Assembly: GCF_002077945.1 (NCBI RefSeq)
Contig: NZ_LVYD01000058.1
Span: 434,001 to 498,000 of the forward strand
DNA length: 64,000 nucleotides
Direction: 5' to 3'
From: Niastella vici
GTDB taxonomy: Bacteria > Bacteroidota > Bacteroidia > Chitinophagales > Chitinophagaceae
The position numbers and the translations under genes are program-made. The notes below the pieces were generated by a model. That model was given only the letters and a program-made list of their open reading frames with translations. It searched no databases and was not told where the DNA came from. Each line of letters starts with the position of its first letter. Positions within the stretch are counted from its first letter, which is position 1. This document shows, piece by piece, positions 1 through 9,584 of this stretch.

Positions 1-104
1 TTGGTGGGCAGTGTTTGGGCCTGTACATTGGGGAGTACTATTAAAAGTACCATGCACAGGTTTAACAATGCCAGCCATGCTTTTAGGATGTTTGTTTTTT
101 TCAT
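1..104 (-). CDS. N-terminal fragment of a secreted protein (runs off the window)
   Basis: Reading the minus strand from an ATG at 104, 34 codons are open to the window edge. They encode a classic signal peptide: a Lys-rich start (MKKTNILK), a Leu/Val-rich hydrophobic core, and an NVQAQ cleavage region followed by TLPT. Nothing of the mature protein is visible, so no function can be given. It starts about 105 bp downstream of the polysaccharide lyase gene on the same strand, so the two may be co-transcribed and this could be another exported carbohydrate-active protein. That link is inference. Confidence 0.6.
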   Translation of the reverse strand, partial: MKKTNILKAWLALLNLCMVLLIVLPNVQAQTLPT

Positions 105-209
105 ACAGATGGTTATTTTGGTTAGCAATGGTAATGCAGGCCCAGCCATGCAGGGGAGTAATGTTTCTTGCATGGTCAGGTCAATGCAGTAATTTTATTG
201 TTCTTCTTA

Positions 210-1892
210 TTATTCTTTCAACAGTTTTTTGGTAATGATCTTTCCATCATAGGTCAGCTTCAACGTGTACACGCCCGCAGAAAGATGGGATGCAGCAAAC
301 TGGGTTTGGTGAGTGCCCGCGGTCAATATGCCGTTCACCAGGACCGCCACCTGCTTACCGTTTATATCGTATACCGAAAGGTTGGTGTGGGCAGGTTTTT
401 CAAGGGTAAAACTGATGGTGTTATTATCGCGGAATGGATTGGGAAAACTATTTAATCCGCTGGCTGCAGTGGCGGGTATGGTTATTCCGGTTGTTCCCTG
501 CCGCGCGGTGGCAGCCAGGGTGATCGTTAACTGTGGCGCGTTGCTGCCGGTTTCTTTTGAATTCCATAATAAGCGGCCTGATGTTTCCTGCTGATTCTTC
601 AGCACAAAAGAAACCTTTGTATGGCCGGCCGCTTTTTCACTTTGAATATAGCTGGTGATATTCCAGTTGTAATACCGGGCGGTGGCATCGGTGACTGTAG
701 CGGTAGCCAATGCCGAAGTAGCACCGGCGGGTTTGTTGTTCCAGGTAATGGTCGATTCGGTCCAGCTGGTGTTTGAAACGGCATAGGCGCCCACGCCTAC
801 ATTAGCATCACTGCTACTTTCTGTATGGCCGTTTACTTTTAGGGTAGCGCCCGTAACCGTACCGGTTATAGAAGAGATATCGAAAGTGAGATAGGTTTCG
901 CGGTTGTTGTTTGCCTGGCCGCTGGGGGCCACTTTGGTAACCAGGTTAGCTGCATCGGTTGAACCGAATGCAGTCCCGGCGTTTGTCCCATCCCGTACAT
1001 AGGCATCCTGTTGTGCGTTCAAATTAACGGTAGTGCCGGTATTGCCGCCGCCCACACTGCTGGGGCACAGGCTGGCGCTGCTTTCCGTAATACAGAAATC
1101 ATTGAACAGCACCTGTTCATCGCGCAGTGCAGCATCCTTGCCGCGATAAACACCCCATTTGGGCCGGTTATAGGAAGCGCCATCGCGCCACATATCAAGA
1201 CTGTTGTTGCTGTAAGAAAGCAGTACCGCGCCATCGCTTATGCGCGTTAAGGTGATCTCAAAAGTTCCGGCGCTGCCATCACTGCTTTTGTATTTTACAT
1301 AAGCTTCCACCCAATTGCCTTTAAAGGGCGCCAGGTCGGCTTCTTTAACGGTGCCGAGGCTGCCGCTTCCTTCGCCCGAGCTGTGAATGATCTGGATCTT
1401 TTGCGGATTGCCGGCCCTGGGTGTAATGGTCATCAATGGGGCGCCGTCATCGCCATCAATGGCCTTGATCTGAAAAATATGAGTGAACCGGCTCGAAGGA
1501 ATAAAGCCGGCATCGAGCTTGAATTTCCAGCGATAGTAGGCCGTTTGTCCCTGGGTGTGTTGCATCTCGGCCGGCGAACCGGAGCCCCCTTTGATCTCCA
1601 TACGAACGCGGTCCTCGTTGGTACAACGGTCATCATCGGCCGTGGCGTGACTGTGAAATACAAACACATATTTCCCCAGGGTGTTATCAAATGCCTGGGT
1701 CACGTGCGGACCAAACGAAGGATGTTTACAATCGGGGTTCTCATTGCCGAATCCATTTGCGTCGATGAGGTCATAGGCAGTGCCCGAACCGGTAGCGCTT
1801 AAGGTAACCTGCGCCTGCAGGGGTGCTTTGGATAATAGTAATAGCAAGACCGTTGCGGTTGTAATGAACCGCGCAAAGTGTAAAAGTTTCAT
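210..1892 (-). CDS. Secreted polysaccharide lyase with DNRLRE/CBM96-like module and type IX sorting domain
   Basis: A 560-residue protein. It starts with a signal peptide (residues 1-27, ending LQAQ). Residues about 30-270 have the look of the jelly-roll polysaccharide lyase fold of heparin lyase I/glucuronan lyase proteins, including a YYRWKFKLD strand and a THIFQIKA strand. Residues about 290-455 form a DNRLRE/CBM96-type module (QQDAYVRDG, ETYLTFDIS, WTESTITWNNKP). The last 75 residues are a type IX secretion C-terminal sorting domain (SFPNPFRDNNTISF, VYDINGKQV, AGVYTLKL, ending KKLLKE). The enzyme is therefore probably exported through the outer membrane and cleaves acidic polysaccharide by beta-elimination. 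The exact substrate (alginate, glucuronan, heparin-like) cannot be read from the sequence. Confidence 0.75.
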   Translation of the reverse strand: MKLLHFARFITTATVLLLLLSKAPLQAQVTLSATGSGTAYDLIDANGFGNENPDCKHPSFGPHVTQAFDNTLGKYVFVFHSHATADDDRCTNEDRVRMEIKGGSGSPAEMQHTQGQTAYYRWKFKLDAGFIPSSRFTHIFQIKAIDGDDGAPLMTITPRAGNPQKIQIIHSSGEGSGSLGTVKEADLAPFKGNWVEAYVKYKSSDGSAGTFEITLTRISDGAVLLSYSNNSLDMWRDGASYNRPKWGVYRGKDAALRDEQVLFNDFCITESSASLCPSSVGGGNTGTTVNLNAQQDAYVRDGTNAGTAFGSTDAANLVTKVAPSGQANNNRETYLTFDISSITGTVTGATLKVNGHTESSSDANVGVGAYAVSNTSWTESTITWNNKPAGATSALATATVTDATARYYNWNITSYIQSEKAAGHTKVSFVLKNQQETSGRLLWNSKETGSNAPQLTITLAATARQGTTGITIPATAASGLNSFPNPFRDNNTISFTLEKPAHTNLSVYDINGKQVAVLVNGILTAGTHQTQFAASHLSAGVYTLKLTYDGKIITKKLLKE

Positions 1893-2191
1893 TTTTTGAA
1901 TGAGGCTTTAAGTGTTGAAAAATGAGTATTGGTTCAGGCCATTTTTGTGACCTGTTGGTACGGCAGGGGGTAGGGTGAGAGAAGAGATAGAAAAAGCCTG
2001 AGAGAAGAAGGTTATCTGAAGTAACTACATTCTTTTATTAATTGGGTGCGGGTGATTGGCCGGTTAATAAACTATTTTAGCATTAGTAGAATGGTAACGG
2101 CGATGAATATGTTTTATTTGTTATGGGTTTTAATAAAATGGGCCAACCTGTTAGGCCGGCCCGTTTATCTTATTGATATGGCAATCATACA

Positions 2192-2779
2192 TTATTCTTC
2201 TTTAATAAATTTACCATCTTTGTCAATAGCGTACCATTTACTATCTATCATTACCCGGCCAACATTTTCAGAGAAGGTGGCGGCATATTGGAAGCGAAAG
2301 GCGATTATTTCTTTCCCGTTTTTGTCGATATAGCCCCATAGTCCTTTTTTATTGCAAACCGGGGCAACACCATCGCTAAAGCTGCGGGCATTGGTAAAGT
2401 TCATAGGAATGACCATGTTACCCGTAGAATCAATAAAGCCAAAATTTTCACCTTTAGTTACAACAGCCAGGCCTTCATGAAATGAATATACTTCGTGGTA
2501 TTGGGGTTTTATAAACTCATTACCGTTTTTGTCAACGAAGCCCCATTTGCCGTTGAGCAATACGGCTGCTTTGTCTTCCGAAAAGGCAATAGCGTCATCA
2601 TAGATCAGGGGAACCATTATTTTTCCCTGTTCGGTTACGAATCCGAATTTACCGTCCTTTTTTACGAGGGCAAGGCCGCAGTTGCAGGCATCAACCCGGT
2701 CATATTTTTTTGCCCATTGCTGTGCAACGGCGTAAACACTCGTTGCAACGAGACATACAAGCAATAGATATTTTTTCAT
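2192..2779 (-). CDS. WG-repeat secreted protein
   Basis: A 195-residue protein with a signal peptide (MKKYLLLVCLVATSVYAVAQ) followed by five imperfect WG-type beta repeats of about 30 residues. Each has the pattern GKFGFV/GKWGFVDKNG-x-I/F-x-P-x-x-Y-x-x-x-x-x-F-x-x-G-x-x-V. WG repeats are widespread in Bacteroidota exported proteins, and no common biochemical role is established. The gene stands alone between a polysaccharide lyase and a MerR regulator, so the neighbourhood does not help. Family assignment is secure and function is unknown. Confidence 0.8.
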   Translation of the reverse strand: MKKYLLLVCLVATSVYAVAQQWAKKYDRVDACNCGLALVKKDGKFGFVTEQGKIMVPLIYDDAIAFSEDKAAVLLNGKWGFVDKNGNEFIKPQYHEVYSFHEGLAVVTKGENFGFIDSTGNMVIPMNFTNARSFSDGVAPVCNKKGLWGYIDKNGKEIIAFRFQYAATFSENVGRVMIDSKWYAIDKDGKFIKEE

Positions 2780-2955
2780 AAAACGTGCTTTAAATGCACT
2801 GTTAAGTTACTTGCAGATAAGGGAATGGGGGATGATCGTGGGCAGGGCAGAAGCTGATTATGGTAAGTATGGCGGGTGATGGGGGATAACCGGTGATATT
2901 TGCCATTAAAGAATTTAAAATACGGGCCAACTCACAAGGTCAGCCCGTTTATTTA

Positions 2956-3720
2956 TTACTGTTGTTGTTTAATATAATGGTCTGTCGCCTCTTTTATAAA
3001 AAGCGCCAGTTCCATGCTAGGTAGTCCGTTAACGGTTGTATAGCGATTGTCTGCTACATACAGTTCACCCAGTTTTCTGAAATATTCCAGCTTGTCCATT
3101 GCTATTTTACCACCAGTGAGGCGGAGAATGAGCTGATACCTGCGCGCTATGCATTCCTGAACTGCTGCGCTTTTAGGGTCGCCGTTCATGAGCGCTGTTA
3201 ATTGCGCGGTAATGTCATTCAGTTGTTTTTTCATTGTTTCCATATCTTCTTTACTGAAGCTGCGTAGGGTATCTTCAGCCTCGGTAATGGTTTCTTTTCC
3301 CCATTTTGAGATGGCTTCTGCTCTCCAGGCTTCCATTTTTTCCCGGGGTATACCTTCATATAGATCTTCTACCTGTAACATAGTGTTGTTTTTTAGTGTT
3401 ACCAATGTTTTTTCAATGGTACCAATCAATGTGTTTATCCTTTCCTTCCTGGCTAACAGCGCTTTCCGGTGTCCTTCCAGGGCCTGCACCAGATCGAATG
3501 CAGGGTCATCCAGAATGGCGCCGATCTCTTTCAAGGGAAAATCGAGTTCCCGGTAAAAGAGGATCTGTTGCAATCGCAATAGTTCTTTTTCGCCGTATAG
3601 CCGGTACCTGGCCTCGGTACGTACAGAAGGTTTAAGTAAGCCCATTTTGTCGTACAGGTGTAAGGTGCGCACGCTTACGCCTGCCAGTTTCGAGAGCTTT
3701 TTTACAGAATAGTTGTCCAT
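2956..3720 (-). CDS. MerR-family regulator with TipAS-like effector domain
   Basis: A 254-residue protein. Residues 3-70 are a MerR winged helix (SVKKLSKLAGVSVRTLHLYD, then GLLKPSVRTEARYRLYG), followed by a coiled dimerisation helix (about 75-115). Residues about 125-250 match the TipAS-type ligand-binding domain of TipA-like activators (MEAWRAEAISKWG, LYVADNRYTTVNG). Known TipA proteins bind peptide antibiotics or other drugs and activate drug-defence genes, often including their own. A dyad with a Bacteroidota -7 element directly upstream suggests autoregulation. No obvious target gene is adjacent. Confidence 0.88.
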   Translation of the reverse strand: MDNYSVKKLSKLAGVSVRTLHLYDKMGLLKPSVRTEARYRLYGEKELLRLQQILFYRELDFPLKEIGAILDDPAFDLVQALEGHRKALLARKERINTLIGTIEKTLVTLKNNTMLQVEDLYEGIPREKMEAWRAEAISKWGKETITEAEDTLRSFSKEDMETMKKQLNDITAQLTALMNGDPKSAAVQECIARRYQLILRLTGGKIAMDKLEYFRKLGELYVADNRYTTVNGLPSMELALFIKEATDHYIKQQQ

Positions 3721-3732
3721 CGTTTGGATTTA

Positions 3733-3778
3733 TACCTTACAGGAACAAATATAGCCTATGACGTAAGGTAAGGGTCAA
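3733..3778 (-). promoter_or_regulatory. Autoregulatory promoter with MerR-type dyad
   Basis: An 8-bp perfect inverted repeat, TACCTTAC at 3733-3740 and GTAAGGTA at 3763-3770, lies just upstream of the MerR gene. Read on the minus strand, a Bacteroidota -7 element TATATTTG (3746-3753) sits inside the dyad. A TTG (3776-3778) lies 22 bp upstream of it, a long spacer as expected for a MerR-activated promoter. The dyad is the likely operator for the adjacent regulator. Confidence 0.6.
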
Positions 3779-3874
3779 GAGAAAAGGCGGGTTTTTTTAA
3801 AAAAAACCGATACCCTTCTTTAATAAGATCCCCTTCTCTGACATGGATGGTGAAAATTTTTTTAATTTAGATCA

Positions 3875-4336
3875 ATGCTTATGACAACGAGAAACTGGCT
3901 CTATTTTATTATAATCTTTTTCATTACCTCCTGCAACGAAATGTGGGGCGACCATCCATTAGGAAATCATCTTTCTTTGCTGGAAGGAGATAAGAAAGAA
4001 GACAGAATTATTGTTTATTGTGGTGATGAAGGAGGGATCTGCCACGGTGGTATACCAATTGTTCCCACTTACAATCGGCAATTTGATGAGAAAGGAAGAT
4101 ATGCGGAATATGTGCAAACAGCAATTTCAAATAAAAACTGGATAATAGCAGAAACCGTGCAAGTAAAAAACAAACAAAAAAACTATTGGATTATTAAGAA
4201 GGCGTTTGATATTGAGAATATAAATTGCAGAAAATCAAATTGCGACAGTATTATTCAATCTTATGTTACAGGTCCTTTAAGTATTGCTGATTTTCAAACG
4301 CAGATAAAGAAATTGAATATAGACCTGAGTTTTTGA
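3875..4336 (+). CDS. Small hypothetical lipoprotein
   Basis: A 153-residue protein with a short hydrophobic N-terminus ending in a lipobox (FFITSC, Cys about residue 20), so probably a membrane-anchored lipoprotein. The mature part has several Cys residues (YCGDEGGICHGG, NCRKSNC) and no family I recognise. It ends 22 bp before the zinc-ribbon SDR gene on the same strand, so they may share a transcript. Function unknown. Confidence 0.6.
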   Translation: MLMTTRNWLYFIIIFFITSCNEMWGDHPLGNHLSLLEGDKKEDRIIVYCGDEGGICHGGIPIVPTYNRQFDEKGRYAEYVQTAISNKNWIIAETVQVKNKQKNYWIIKKAFDIENINCRKSNCDSIIQSYVTGPLSIADFQTQIKKLNIDLSF

Positions 4337-4358
4337 ATAAACTGAAAAGGACCGCACT

Positions 4359-5813
4359 ATGAAAAATGAATTTACACAGGAGGAATGGGATGCATGCATC
4401 AAAGTATTGCAGGTATTATCGCGGGAACCGGAAAAATCGCTGGATACCCATGTTTTGAAAGGGCTGGTCACCAAATTGTACAAACGGGCCAAAAAAGATA
4501 ACAAACAAACCCGGGTTGAATTGCAAACCCGCAAGCTGATAGACTCTACCCAATTGTTGTCCCTGCAAAAAGTACAGAAAATTTCACAGCAGCAGGATCT
4601 GCTGAAACAATACGACAAAAAAATTGTATTAACCCAAACGGTACTACACAGGAAATATGAACTTGCTGCAGAAGAAAGATCATTTGATTCCAATGAAGCG
4701 TTGGAATTGACTGGTGCCCAGAAATGTTATAGCTGTAAAACTCCATACAGTAAGATCCATTTTTTCTATCACCTGCTTTGTCCTTCCTGTGCGGAGTTGA
4801 ACTACACCCGCCGGCAGCAAAGCGCAGACCTTACTGATCGTGTAGCACTGATAACGGGCGGCAGAATAAAGATCGGCTATTTGACGGCCTTGCGCCTGTT
4901 GCGCGATGGCGCCAAAGTATGGGTAACGACCCGGTTTGCCAAAGACTGTATAAAAAGGTTTAGTGAAGAAAAAGATTTTTCAGTATGGGGGCATCGCCTA
5001 AAAATAGTGGCCCTTGATCTTCGCAATCTTGCCCAGGTAAAAAATTTTATACAATACCTGCAGGAACATGAAACGCAGCTGGATATTCTCATTAATAACG
5101 CCGCACAAACAGTAAAACGGCCAACAGAATTTTATCAGCACCTGTTTGAGTTTGAACAAACGGGTGCAGATGCCTTGCCTGCTGCTCTGCAGCAATGCCT
5201 GGTAGATGCTGCGCAATTTCAATTTCAGCCGGGTATGTGGCAACAGCATCTGCTGCCATATGAAGCAGCTGCCTGCTTTCCACCCAATCAATACGATAAA
5301 GACAGGCAACAAATAGATCTAAGGACCAGCAACAGCTGGACGATGTTGCTGGAAGAAATTTCCCCGGTTGAAATGCTGGAAACACAACTGGTGAATGTGA
5401 CGGCGCCATTTATGTTGAACAGTCAACTGAAAGCGTTGATGAAAAAGTCGCCTTTCGAAAGAAAGTTTATCATAAATGTTTCTGCCATGGAAGGGCAATT
5501 TAACCGTTCTTCCAAAACACCTTATCATCCGCATACCAATATGGCCAAAGCCGCACTCAATATGATGACGAGGACCGCTGCGCAGGAATATGCTCTGAGC
5601 GGTATATTTATGAACAGTGTTGACACCGGCTGGATAACCCAGGAAAATCCTTATCCTGATAAAGAAAGATTATATAATGAAGGATTTGTGCCGCCCCTGG
5701 ATGAAACGGATGGTATGGCAAGAATTTATGACCCGGTGGTAACCGGTCTTACACAGCCCGGTTTGCCTTTATTCGGTCATTTTCTGAAAGACTATGTGCC
5801 ACACGCATGGTAA
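4359..5813 (+). CDS. Zinc-ribbon plus short-chain dehydrogenase-like fusion with altered catalytic motif
   Basis: A 484-residue protein. Residues 1-120 are helical and charged, with no recognised domain. At about 125-150 a CYSC...CPSC pair (CxxC-x15-CxxC) forms a probable zinc ribbon. From about 160 a Rossmann fold of the SDR type begins: RVALITGG with a variant TGGRIKIG nucleotide loop, then ILINNAAQ. The Ser region is present (INVSAMEG), but the expected YxxxK is replaced by TNMAK, with a Tyr eight residues before the Lys. A roughly 70-residue insertion (about 260-340) follows the NNAAQ strand. It is either an SDR with a relocated Tyr or a non-catalytic nucleotide-binding protein. It may share a transcript with the lipoprotein gene upstream. 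Confidence 0.7.
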   Translation: MKNEFTQEEWDACIKVLQVLSREPEKSLDTHVLKGLVTKLYKRAKKDNKQTRVELQTRKLIDSTQLLSLQKVQKISQQQDLLKQYDKKIVLTQTVLHRKYELAAEERSFDSNEALELTGAQKCYSCKTPYSKIHFFYHLLCPSCAELNYTRRQQSADLTDRVALITGGRIKIGYLTALRLLRDGAKVWVTTRFAKDCIKRFSEEKDFSVWGHRLKIVALDLRNLAQVKNFIQYLQEHETQLDILINNAAQTVKRPTEFYQHLFEFEQTGADALPAALQQCLVDAAQFQFQPGMWQQHLLPYEAAACFPPNQYDKDRQQIDLRTSNSWTMLLEEISPVEMLETQLVNVTAPFMLNSQLKALMKKSPFERKFIINVSAMEGQFNRSSKTPYHPHTNMAKAALNMMTRTAAQEYALSGIFMNSVDTGWITQENPYPDKERLYNEGFVPPLDETDGMARIYDPVVTGLTQPGLPLFGHFLKDYVPHAW

Positions 5814-6274
5814 AACGATAACAAAATTTATTCTGTTCAATATGCAAACAATGCCGATACTTTGCCCGGTTGATCATGTGTCCGCCGGCAAATTGTCGAA
5901 CTAAATAGAGGCATTATTTGCGCGTATTTTTCAATTTAAATCGTTAATAGACAAATACATATTCTAAAAAAACCAATTTCATCAATAGTAATATAGTGAT
6001 GTCTTTATTGTCTCTCTACAAATACCCGCTTTTGCATTCAGTCATCTTAAGTACCAATTTTCTTTGATAATGTGGGGATTTCTTCCTCACGGAGGACACC
6101 CTTGCCTTAAATGAACGGTTCACGCTATTTCAACACCCGTTTGGGACTTATACACTGGAGTTAGTCGACTTGCCCGGCAAAAGAAAAAGGGAAGTATGCT
6201 GATTGTTACTTACCTCTTTTTAATATATTTTTGAACGTTTTAGCACCGATTTACCTATTGAACCCCTCCAAAAC
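5814..6274. other. 461-bp intergenic region
   Basis: AT-rich spacer between the SDR-like gene and the large type IX cargo gene. I see no open frame with a credible start and no tRNA. The only defined element is the promoter-like motif at 6204-6234. The roughly 390 bp before it hold nothing I can assign. Confidence 0.5.
6204..6234 (+). promoter_or_regulatory. Bacteroidota-type promoter
   Basis: TTG at 6204-6206, a 20-bp spacer, then TATTTTTG at 6227-6234, a full match to the TAnnTTTG -7 consensus of the Bacteroidota primary sigma factor. It ends 40 bp before the ATG at 6275 and would drive the large adhesin-like gene. Confidence 0.6.
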
Positions 6275-9200
6275 ATGAACCCGAGAAAACCGGTCCTGTA
6301 TATTGTACTTCTGCTATTAAGCTATTGTAGCACTCTGGCACAAACTCCAATACCCTCTGCTAACTATACAAGAGTAATGGATTCCCTTCACCGGATGCAG
6401 TTGATCCATTACCAGGGCAATCAAAACAACCGCCCTCCATTCGTCCCCGCAGCTAACATCCCTGCCTCCTTCAACGGATCTTCCCTGCAGCTTCGGCAAC
6501 AGCCTGTACGATCTACACTGCAGGCTGCACGGTCCGCACGTTCATTGGCCACCATATGTTTTGATACGTCAGGGCGTTATTTTATGCAGGAAGATACCAT
6601 GACCTATTATGTTACCAATTCGCTTGTGCTGGCAGATGGCAATGTACTGATAAGCGGACAATGGTCAAGCCGGAATCCCCCTTATGGTAGTGGTGGATTT
6701 CTAATGAAGTGTACAGATACCGGCACCCTGCATTGGAGCCGTTTATACGATAGCGTTAATCGCTCAGGCTACAATTATATTAATTATTATAGGTTGCTCG
6801 AGTTGCAGGACGGCTCTTTTCTGCTGGCCGGCGCTACCAATAACGCGGTCACTAAAAATGATGATGTGATCATAACCCACACAGATAATACCGGCAATAT
6901 TATCTGGAGCAAAACATATAGATCAAAGGTGTGGCAGGTGGGCACAAGTGGCAGTGGTGACTATTTTTATTTACAAGAGGTAAAACAGGATCCTTATACG
7001 GGCGACATCTTCATTTCCAGTCCACACTGGTCCGATGGCTATAATATTACTAAATTCAGTATTGCAAATGGCGCCATTGCCTGGAGCAAATACTACAATA
7101 CCTGGGGAGCCAATTTTGACAGACCTATTGGCTTCGATATAACATCCCGGGAACTCGTTTCATTTTCAAGCTATACTACAGGTGGAACTGGCATCAGCAT
7201 GTACAGGATCAATAAGAACACGGGCGACACGATCGCAACCAGGTTTTATAAACCGGTAGATGCATCTAATTCCAATGGCTACGTAGGTTTTCTGAATGCG
7301 GACGGAGTAACAAAACTGAATAACGGCAATTATGCACTTTACGGCCCACAGTATAAGTATTATCGCTGGGGTACCGATACTACAGATATGTATCATGCCG
7401 GTGTGGTAGAATTAGACCCTGCAGGCAATTTTGTTCAGGCTTATTCCTTCCGGAATCCATATGCCAGCAATAGCTATAATACAGCGATTAAGGTTTTCAA
7501 GGATGGTTCGGGCGTATTCAGCATGTTGCAGGGATTCAGCGGCTACACTGCCAACGTATATTACGTACAGTTTAAAGATGGACAGATATTGAAGCAACGG
7601 CGTAAGTATTATCTGGGTGAAGGAATGCCCATAGAAAATACAGCACTCCGGCTCGCAGATGGGAGCGACCTGATCATAAAATTGCTGGGAGATTCCATTT
7701 CGAATATTAATAAAATTGAATTCTTCAAACTCCATATTTCCGATACAGCATCCAATTGCCTTGGCTGGGATGATTTCGGTACTTATACAGAGCCGTACAG
7801 CGTTGTTCCTGTCAATTACGGAATCCAGTCTATTGTATCGAACGATCTTTCGGAAAGTACCAACAAAACATTGATTTCGTGGAACACGATACCCTATGTA
7901 ATACCAGCCTGCCGCCAGGTCTCGCATTGTGACACATTTTCACTCCTGTCTTCTGCTGATACTATTTGTGTGTCTGGTAGCCTCATTCTTACGGCCAGAA
8001 AAAATCCTGATTGTGGCGCCCACCCCTTCCTGGCATATGATACATCATTGGTACAGTCGTTCCAGACACTGAATGACTCCATGTTCCTGTTCAATTTCAA
8101 AGATCCCGGCGAATTTAAGTTATATGGCAGCATACCAGGCTGCACTATGCTCACTGATTCCATCAAAGTAAGTGTGCGCCGGTCAAATGGCCAGGTCAAC
8201 CTTGGGAAAGATACAGTTATCTGCCCGGGCAACACTATACAACTCAATGCCCATAAAGGCTATAAAACCTACCTGTGGCAGGATGGGTCGGCAGACTCCG
8301 TGTTACAGGTAACCCAACCCGGCATTTATCATGTGTTGGTATCAGACTCTTGCGGCAACCCATTCCGCGATACACTGGAAGTAAAGCCACATCCTCCTAT
8401 TCCATTTGACATTGGCATGGATACTGTGACCATTTGTGAAAAAGACACTATTACCATTACCGCGCCGGCAGCCTTCTTCAATTACAAATGGCGTCCCAAT
8501 TACAATGCCAATGGTATCACCACACAGTCGATCCGCGTGGCTCCTGCCAGAGATACTATGTACTATGTAAGCGCCGAAAAAACACCCGGCTGTTATGTAT
8601 ACGACTCCATTGCGTTGAATGTAAATCATTCACCGCCTATTAATTTAGGCGCCGATGCATCGTTTTGTTTTGGCGACAGCCTTGTGCTTGATGCAGGAGC
8701 CGGATTCAGTCAGTATCAGTGGAGCACAGGCAGCACTGCCCAAAAGCTAACGGTTTTTAATAATGGTAAATATTGGGTAAAAGCTGAGCCCGGCAACGGC
8801 TGTAAATCGGTAGACACTTTACAGGTATTGCAGGTATTCAATAACCCTGTACCGAACCTGGGAACAGATGGCCCCTTGTGTGAAGGAACAGTAAGCTTAT
8901 TGAATCCAGGTACTTTCAGTCAGTATTCCTGGAGTACCGGTAGTACTGACCCTACTATTTCGGTGGCGCAACCCGGTGTTTATGCAGTATCCGTCATTGA
9001 TCAGCATGGTTGCAAAGGAGCAGATACCGTGACAATAAACAGACTGATAGCAGCTCCTACGGAGTTTCTGCCGGCAGATACCACCATTTGTAGCAAAAGC
9101 AAATATACCCTGAAACCGGCGCGCACTTTCTCTTCCTACAAATGGAGCACGGGCAGCACCAGTAGTTCAGTGATCATCACACAGGCGAACACCTATTGGC

Positions 9201-9541
9201 TGGAAGTGAAGGATCAGTACCAATGTACAGGCAGGGACACAATTGCTATAGCACTCAAAGATTGTATGAGAGGGGTTTACATTCCCAATGCTTTTACGCC
9301 CAACAACAACGGCAGGAACGATGTATTTAAACCGTTGATATTTGGTAACCTGGTCAAATATGAATTCCATGTGTACAATCGCTGGGGACAATCAGTATTT
9401 CATTCAACCGACATCCGCAAAGGGTGGGATGGCATGTTTCAAGGCAGTCTTCAATCAGGCACCTTTGTATGGACCTGCATCTGGCAACTCGAAGATGAGG
9501 AAGTGAAAAGAGAGAAAGGCGTTGTGGTAGTGGTGAAGTAG
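6275..9541 (+). CDS. Large secreted protein with Ig/PKD-like repeats and gliding-motility-type C-terminal sorting domain
   Basis: A 1088-residue protein with a signal peptide (LLLSYCSTLAQ, about residues 1-23). Residues about 90-520 resemble a beta-propeller-like region (repeated GDSFLLAG/GNYALYG strands ending in an outcome such as W-S-K-x-Y). Residues about 640-1000 contain at least four tandem Ig-like repeats with the pattern LG.D..(I/L)C.G...L...F..Y.WSTGST...(I/V)...G.Y.V.V.D..GC...D. The last 90 residues are the type B sorting domain of type IX secretion (YIPNAFTPNNNGRNDVFKP, VYNRWGQSVF, GWDG, SGTFVW). It is likely displayed on or released from the cell surface as an adhesin or glycan binder. 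Confidence 0.82.
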   Translation: MNPRKPVLYIVLLLLSYCSTLAQTPIPSANYTRVMDSLHRMQLIHYQGNQNNRPPFVPAANIPASFNGSSLQLRQQPVRSTLQAARSARSLATICFDTSGRYFMQEDTMTYYVTNSLVLADGNVLISGQWSSRNPPYGSGGFLMKCTDTGTLHWSRLYDSVNRSGYNYINYYRLLELQDGSFLLAGATNNAVTKNDDVIITHTDNTGNIIWSKTYRSKVWQVGTSGSGDYFYLQEVKQDPYTGDIFISSPHWSDGYNITKFSIANGAIAWSKYYNTWGANFDRPIGFDITSRELVSFSSYTTGGTGISMYRINKNTGDTIATRFYKPVDASNSNGYVGFLNADGVTKLNNGNYALYGPQYKYYRWGTDTTDMYHAGVVELDPAGNFVQAYSFRNPYASNSYNTAIKVFKDGSGVFSMLQGFSGYTANVYYVQFKDGQILKQRRKYYLGEGMPIENTALRLADGSDLIIKLLGDSISNINKIEFFKLHISDTASNCLGWDDFGTYTEPYSVVPVNYGIQSIVSNDLSESTNKTLISWNTIPYVIPACRQVSHCDTFSLLSSADTICVSGSLILTARKNPDCGAHPFLAYDTSLVQSFQTLNDSMFLFNFKDPGEFKLYGSIPGCTMLTDSIKVSVRRSNGQVNLGKDTVICPGNTIQLNAHKGYKTYLWQDGSADSVLQVTQPGIYHVLVSDSCGNPFRDTLEVKPHPPIPFDIGMDTVTICEKDTITITAPAAFFNYKWRPNYNANGITTQSIRVAPARDTMYYVSAEKTPGCYVYDSIALNVNHSPPINLGADASFCFGDSLVLDAGAGFSQYQWSTGSTAQKLTVFNNGKYWVKAEPGNGCKSVDTLQVLQVFNNPVPNLGTDGPLCEGTVSLLNPGTFSQYSWSTGSTDPTISVAQPGVYAVSVIDQHGCKGADTVTINRLIAAPTEFLPADTTICSKSKYTLKPARTFSSYKWSTGSTSSSVIITQANTYWLEVKDQYQCTGRDTIAIALKDCMRGVYIPNAFTPNNNGRNDVFKPLIFGNLVKYEFHVYNRWGQSVFHSTDIRKGWDGMFQGSLQSGTFVWTCIWQLEDEEVKREKGVVVVVK

Positions 9542-9584
9542 GTGAAGTTAACAGTTTCTTCCACCTCCAGTTTATAATTGTCTG

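Noticed and set aside
168..455. Plus-strand frames at the window start
   Set aside because: They are antisense to the lyase sorting domain and to the signal-peptide fragment on the minus strand, and their translations show no domain or signal.
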